NCBI GenBank assembly: GCA_017883965.1
Contig: JAFNKG010000017.1
Span: 1-38,279 of the forward strand
Source: Candidatus Methanophagales archaeon
Lineage (GTDB): Archaea > Halobacteriota > Syntropharchaeia > Alkanophagales > Methanospirareceae
Reading direction: 5' to 3'
Length of the DNA: 38,279 bases
A program made the translations under genes and the position numbers. Numbering within the stretch: position 1 is the stretch's first letter; each line of letters begins with the position of its first letter. The notes under the pieces were generated by a model. That model ran no database searches and had not been told where the DNA came from. It saw nothing but the letters and a program-made list of their open reading frames with translations. Of this stretch, positions 34,361-38,279 are shown piece after piece.

Positions 34361-35524
34361 CCGTCGCAAAAGCACAGGCACCGAGACCACTAGCAGGGTT
34401 GCAACCAATGCTCCGAAGAACAGGTTCGCTATAGAGATGTGCGGAATGACCTCCTTCAATTTCTCCGCGATGATGCCCAGCTGCGGCAACGACACTCGAA
34501 TCCCTTGCGCGTATGAAAGGGCACTCAGGGGTGTCCCTATCTTCGGATCATGGATGATTTTCGATCCTAAGGGGTATAGCATATTAAACTTAAGTTCGCT
34601 ATACTCATCGTCGGATTCGTAATCGAATAACTCCACTTCAACCGTACCCGGACTTCCTTCAACCAGAACGGTGCTAACCCAGGTGTACTCCACAGAGTGA
34701 TCACCGATCGTTGCCTTCAAGCCCACGACGTTATCTTCAGCGTCTGTTATGTTAGCAATCGAAGTACTGGTCTCCAACATCGTTTCGAGAGCCAACTTGC
34801 TGGCTTCAGTCGAGTACTCGAAATTGTGGATCTCAATGTCGATCTTCAAGGTGGTGGGTGGGGTCTGTTCTCCGTTGATGACCGCGAACCCTTCAGGAGC
34901 GAACAATCTCACCAAGAAGACTCCTCCATCGCTAGTGGCAGTTATTTCATGCAAGGACTCACCATCATCAGATGCATCGGGGTCGTAGTTAATATCGAAT
35001 ACGAAGCCTTCCAGTGGATAGGGTTCTCCTATGGGATCTCCATCAGCGGTGTACGCAATGAGCTGGGTGAACTGAACCACCAGTTCGACATCGCTGCTTA
35101 CACTTTCTGCATCTGATCTGTACTCATATTTGATTCGAAGGCCCTCTTCTGCTACTAGCTCCGTCTTGAATTCGTCCTTGGCGCTAGCTTTGCGCTCCGA
35201 TTCGATTATCACTCGATTGCCATCCTGAAATGAGCGGACATTCCTGTCGAGTAACGCTTCAGCTGTGTCGATTATGCCATCACCATCGTCGTCCGGTTCT
35301 TCTTCCTCTTGTTCCTCTTCCTCTTGTTCCTCTTCCTCTTGTTCCTCTTCCTCTTCCTGTCCCCCTTCAATCCCTTCCCCAGGATCTACCGGCGGTTCTG
35401 GCTGGTTGTCATCTGCTAACACTGGTCCACCAACCACAAAGCCACCGAAAAGGATCGAGAAGGTCGCAATGAAGGTCGCAAGGAAAATCAAGGCATATTT
35501 CCGCTTTCTAGCTGTTTTCAGCAT
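34349..35524 (-). CDS. Secreted, C-terminally membrane-anchored surface protein with EF-hand-like loop, 391 aa (module A)
   Basis: A TATA-like box and GAGGAATGG precede ATG 35524. Residues 1-38 form a signal peptide (KKYALIF-type hydrophobic core, ending VLADDN). Residues 53-74 are an acidic EEEQE repeat. DDDGDGIIDTAE (near 77-88) fits the 12-residue EF-hand/dockerin calcium loop (D1, D3, D5, G6, I8, E12). The rest is a beta-rich ectodomain, followed by a membrane helix (LFFGALVATLLVVSVPVLL) and the tail RRKKG. It is homologous to the protein at 37305 (LKIDIEIHNFEY and IIHDPKIG correspond to LKFDIQIANWVW and LEHDPIIG). Probably a calcium-stabilised surface sensor paired with the membrane regulator downstream. 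Confidence 0.7.
   Translation of the reverse strand: MLKTARKRKYALIFLATFIATFSILFGGFVVGGPVLADDNQPEPPVDPGEGIEGGQEEEEEQEEEEQEEEEQEEEEPDDDGDGIIDTAEALLDRNVRSFQDGNRVIIESERKASAKDEFKTELVAEEGLRIKYEYRSDAESVSSDVELVVQFTQLIAYTADGDPIGEPYPLEGFVFDINYDPDASDDGESLHEITATSDGGVFLVRLFAPEGFAVINGEQTPPTTLKIDIEIHNFEYSTEASKLALETMLETSTSIANITDAEDNVVGLKATIGDHSVEYTWVSTVLVEGSPGTVEVELFDYESDDEYSELKFNMLYPLGSKIIHDPKIGTPLSALSYAQGIRVSLPQLGIIAEKLKEVIPHISIANLFFGALVATLLVVSVPVLLRRKKG
35298..35358 (-). repeat. 15-base tandem repeat encoding EEEQE units
   Basis: About four copies of TTCCTCTTCCTCTTG (plus strand) make the acidic stretch of the surface protein. Copy number in such repeats can change by slippage, which would vary the length of the stalk. 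The plus-strand serine/cysteine-rich ORFs here are artefacts. Confidence 0.75.
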
Positions 35525-36239
35525 TTTTCTTCCATTCCTCGTTCGATTTCGCTAATCAAAATAGTAGTAGTCTTAATATAAAAATTAATGCTTACAGAAG
35601 ACTGGAAGTGCCACCTACACTCCATTCGAGGTCTCCGCATGTAATCCCAAATCTTGGTGTTATCCCTAGAACGCTTTGAAACCGAGTTGCAATCCCCTCG
35701 CACTTCCTGAATTCTTTGATATCCTTCTTACCGGGTTGACGGGTTTTGATTGGGGCGCCTTCATACCGCACGGCGTTGCAAGAAGAGCTAGCGCCTTTTT
35801 TGTGTAGGGTGTTCGAAAAAGCTACTGTAATCCCCTTTTATTTGGCTTTAAATGGTATCTTACACCTTTGAAAACTGTTGTTACGTGCGATCCGGGTTAC
35901 TTCATGATCAGTGGATTAGATGTATCTACACACAAAAAGATCATCGGTTTAATTGTCTTCTATTCACAAGTGTCACAAAAGGTAGATTTACTGATCCTAC
36001 AACAGCTTGTAAACTCACACATCAATCACTAATTGTTCCAGTGGGTGAACTATTAGTGTATATTAGATGGGTAATCTGAAAGTGGGAAAGGGGAATTCAC
36101 TTCAGCAAGTTGGATCATCTCTCCGTGAACGGAGCTATTTCCTCAAAAGCTCAAGCATGTGTATCTTGATATCCAGAGTCACTAGGTTTGTGTGCTCATA
36201 GACTCATATTATATCGTGTAAAGGTTGTTTTCTAAAAAA
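35525..36239. other. Intergenic region between the two surface modules
   Basis: 715 bases. The first 60 hold the promoter of the surface gene (minus strand TTTTTATATTAAG at 35569-35582). The 75 aa plus-strand ORF at 35852 is cysteine-poor, has no ribosome site and no recognisable fold, so it is left out. No RNA gene or repeat is seen. Confidence 0.4.
35569..35582 (-). promoter_or_regulatory. TATA-like box for the 391 aa surface protein
   Basis: The minus strand TTTTTATATTAAG lies about 50 bases before ATG 35524, leaving a leader of about 25 bases that contains GAGGAATGG. The spacing is right for an archaeal promoter. Confidence 0.45.
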
Positions 36240-37070
36240 TTAGATTAAATCTAACACCCAGAGAACCAAAAAGTTTGCATACAAGGCACCTAAGGCTAAA
36301 ACTAACACCTTTTCCAAGGCTAACATCTTTATTTTTCGTAAATTGAATACTTGAATTTGTAGACTCCAGACTTGGAGCCCCGTGACTATCACAAATGCGA
36401 TGGTCGCGGGAATTCTGGTGATCCCGAGTAAGCGAAATAGGAGATACCAAATGCTTAGGAAGAGGGTTTGTGGAATGAATGAGATCACCGTGATGAACCA
36501 TACGCCACGCAAGCCTTGGGGTCTGGCAAAGAAGTAGCGGGATCCGCCCTCAAAGAATAAAAAAAGGAAAAGACAGCTCGCTATAACAGCTAGAAGCGAA
36601 ACCGGGAACGAATACCCCTCGAAAAGAATTATATAGCCTGCAACTACTGAATTCATTGAGGAGGATAACCATCCCAACACGCTGATAATCAGCAGAGCTT
36701 CCAGAGACGAATGTATTGGAGCATGAACAAAACCATTAATCAGTTTTTGGAGGGACAGAGCCTTAAAGAATCGGTTCTTTTGGATTCCTGGTCCTTTTTG
36801 CGACGGTAATGTCGAAACAAAGTCTGTTCCAGTGTCGAGCAATTTACTCACTTGCACTCCAAGAAGACTGAAGCTATAACGTTTATCTTTGTCTTGAACC
36901 ACCAGTTCTTTCAGAATTCCAAGATGATGATACAATCTTCCCGGAGTAATTTGTAACTCTGCTATCAAGTCTGAATATGTGACGATCTCCCGTTCTGCGA
37001 TCAATCGGAGGATTTGTCGGCGAATTGGATGACCAAGAGCTTCATAGAATTCCTGTTCTTTATCATGCAA
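36240..37070 (-). CDS. Membrane-anchored ArsR-like winged-helix regulator, 276 aa (module B)
   Basis: Residues 7-75 form a winged helix: FYEALGHPIRRQILRLI, LQITPGRLYHHLGIL (recognition helix) and KRYSFSLLGVQVSKL (wing), closely resembling the 33429 protein. About five membrane helices follow (ALLIISVLGWLSSSMNSV, LLAVIASCLFLFLFF, VWFITVISFIPQTLFLSIWY, IAFVIVTGLQVWSLQI, ALGALYANFLVLWVL). It sits downstream of the surface gene at 37305 on the same strand, repeating the order of module A. It is likely to regulate an envelope-related operon, perhaps its partner. No ligand is known. Confidence 0.75.
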   Translation of the reverse strand: MHDKEQEFYEALGHPIRRQILRLIAEREIVTYSDLIAELQITPGRLYHHLGILKELVVQDKDKRYSFSLLGVQVSKLLDTGTDFVSTLPSQKGPGIQKNRFFKALSLQKLINGFVHAPIHSSLEALLIISVLGWLSSSMNSVVAGYIILFEGYSFPVSLLAVIASCLFLFLFFEGGSRYFFARPQGLRGVWFITVISFIPQTLFLSIWYLLFRLLGITRIPATIAFVIVTGLQVWSLQIQVFNLRKIKMLALEKVLVLALGALYANFLVLWVLDLI

Positions 37071-37304
37071 TGTTTTCAGTCACTCTCGTCCGATCTTTTT
37101 AGAGATCTTCTATGTTGTTTGTATTAATCCTATTGAGGATTAATTTCTTCCTGAACGGTAAACTGACTGAACCTACGATTGTTGGCAAGTTTTGATCGGC
37201 TTTTTAGATTCTTGACCTTCATTGATGAAAATAGAGTACCATGTATCACCTAAATACTCTCCTCCTTAACAGGTGTCATAAAACAGAAAAATTTCATTCT
37301 TGAG

Positions 37305-38141
37305 TTATCTACGCCTAGAATAAACAACAATGACTAGAAGGGCGGATGCTATGAGAACCATATAACTGTAATGGGTCGTTGTAATGCTACCAATCACCCC
37401 GGGAACTCCCCGGAAGCCGATTATTGGATCGTGCTCTAGGATATTAAATTGTGAGTATGCAAGGAAGACTGATTTTTTCTCTTTAGTTATCCCCACTGAC
37501 GCTATATCACCATCTACCTTTGCGATAGTTGATGATTCGAAATAAGCATTCTCTTCTAATTCCACCCCGTTCTCGAGTTCATAGGCGCCTGTATCCGAAT
37601 CTTGTTCCGAAAGGACATCAAATTGAAGTGCAAGCATATTTGTGGCATCATGCCACACCCAATTCGCAATTTGAATATCAAACTTGAGAAGTTCGGGCTG
37701 CTCGGTAGTATAATGATTTACCAAGTTTATGGCGGGGGTGTTTGCATTGTCTGGGGTGGAGAACGTGAAGGTTTGTTCCTTGTCATTCACGGCGAAGCTC
37801 CAGTCTGCGCTTGGCAAGGAATATTGTCCCTGTGGGATCGCCTCTTTGGAACTATATTTTCCATCTTCGTCCTCATCGGTGAACTCAATGAGCTTCATAA
37901 ACTTCACAAAATAGGTTCGATTATTTGGATCCGAGAATCGATAAAATGGTGGGCTTCCGCGTCCTACAAAACTAAAGATGTATCCATTTGAGCTTACTGT
38001 CGCCTTGTTTTCCTTGGCATTATATTCTACGCGTCCCTCATCTTGAGTGTCCGAACGCCCTGTAATTACTGGGTGAATAATGGACAAAATCAAGGTAATA
38101 GCAAGGATAAATTGAATAACGGACCGTTTCGACAAGTCCAA
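37305..38141 (-). CDS. Secreted, membrane-anchored surface protein with EF-hand-like loop, 278 aa (module B)
   Basis: The start is TTG 38141 (a stop lies just upstream in frame). The signal peptide is RSVIQFILAITLILSIIHPVIT. The ectodomain contains DEDEDGKYSSKE, which fits an EF-hand loop at positions 1, 3, 5, 6 and 12. It ends with a membrane helix (YSYMVLIASALLVIVVYS) and the tail RRR. It is homologous to the 391 aa protein but lacks the acidic repeat. The beta-rich middle ends in a conserved FNILEHDPIIGF block. It is probably transcribed before, and co-regulated with, the regulator at 36240. Confidence 0.65.
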   Translation of the reverse strand: MDLSKRSVIQFILAITLILSIIHPVITGRSDTQDEGRVEYNAKENKATVSSNGYIFSFVGRGSPPFYRFSDPNNRTYFVKFMKLIEFTDEDEDGKYSSKEAIPQGQYSLPSADWSFAVNDKEQTFTFSTPDNANTPAINLVNHYTTEQPELLKFDIQIANWVWHDATNMLALQFDVLSEQDSDTGAYELENGVELEENAYFESSTIAKVDGDIASVGITKEKKSVFLAYSQFNILEHDPIIGFRGVPGVIGSITTTHYSYMVLIASALLVIVVYSRRR

Positions 38142-38204
38142 TCACACAACATACCTAAATCTTTTCGCAATAAAAGATTTCAGTTTTAAAGACCCAGAAG
38201 TCCA

Positions 38205-38224
38205 ACCTCAAGCCGAATTGAGGT
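38205..38224. promoter_or_regulatory. Inverted repeat upstream of the 278 aa surface protein
   Basis: ACCTCAA-GCCGAA-TTGAGGT, perfect seven-base arms, about 65 bases before the TTG start. It could be an operator for a winged-helix regulator; ArsR-type proteins often bind such dyads. The evidence is limited to symmetry and position. Confidence 0.35.
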
Positions 38225-38279
38225 CTATTTTACATTCCCTGATTCAATTGCAATTCAATTAAATTGTGTGGTTATAGTA

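Noticed and set aside
35265-35360. CRISPR-like spacing
   Set aside because: The 15-base repeats are contiguous without spacers and encode EEEQE; no repeat-spacer pattern exists anywhere in the window.
35230-35555. Plus-strand ORFs rich in Ser/Cys/Pro
   Set aside because: They come only from the acidic-repeat DNA of the minus-strand surface protein.
35852-36079. 75 aa plus-strand ORF
   Set aside because: No ribosome site, domain or neighbour logic; likely chance.

Overview
Organism. This looks like archaeal DNA, plausibly from an Asgard or related lineage. The signs are two membrane-anchored winged-helix regulators of a type common in archaea, a HerA-family ATPase, AT-rich TATA-like boxes 25-35 bases before several starts, and surface proteins ending in a membrane helix plus a basic tail. 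No rRNA, tRNA or ribosomal protein gene is present, so the lineage is inference. All family names come from reading the proteins; no database search was run.

Layout. (1) About 0-13.7 kb is a worn defence island. It holds a frame-broken nucleotide-binding (TIR-like) remnant; a PD-(D/E)XK nuclease followed by a HerA ATPase whose frame is broken; small HTH and zinc-finger genes; a TIR protein with a glycine-rich membrane segment and zinc ribbon; fossils of restriction genes; a second PD-(D/E)XK nuclease; a small membrane protein; a PD-(D/E)XK nuclease with a SAP domain; and a HEPN-type abortive-infection-like protein. (2) About 13.7-16.2 kb holds gene debris, a small HExxH zincin and the promoter region of the next operon. 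(3) 16.2-31.7 kb is one co-directional operon of six genes, four of them very large (643 to 1450 aa). (4) 31.9-33.4 kb has a small ORF, a one-helix membrane protein and a third copy of a short dispersed repeat. (5) 33.4-38.1 kb on the minus strand is a duplicated two-gene module: a surface protein with an EF-hand-like loop, followed by a winged-helix regulator with about five membrane helices.

Best candidate for an undescribed system: the 16.2-31.7 kb operon. It encodes a short protein and a papain-like peptidase sharing an N-terminal motif, a DUF6603-like beta-rich protein, and three giant proteins. From memory, the giants match conserved uncharacterised bacterial families (motifs such as FLPW..., PIRIETKY, GWFFVIQEQPSEP, FLRDEVANLAWAIE, GEGYSGLIFD). 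None has a clear signal peptide. Tight spacing suggests the products are made together, perhaps as a large particle or surface complex with a peptidase component; that function is inference.

Caution: several genes (window start, HerA twice, 8.5 kb, 16.83 kb) are broken by single-base shifts, mostly in or next to short runs of one base. These may be assembly errors rather than real decay.
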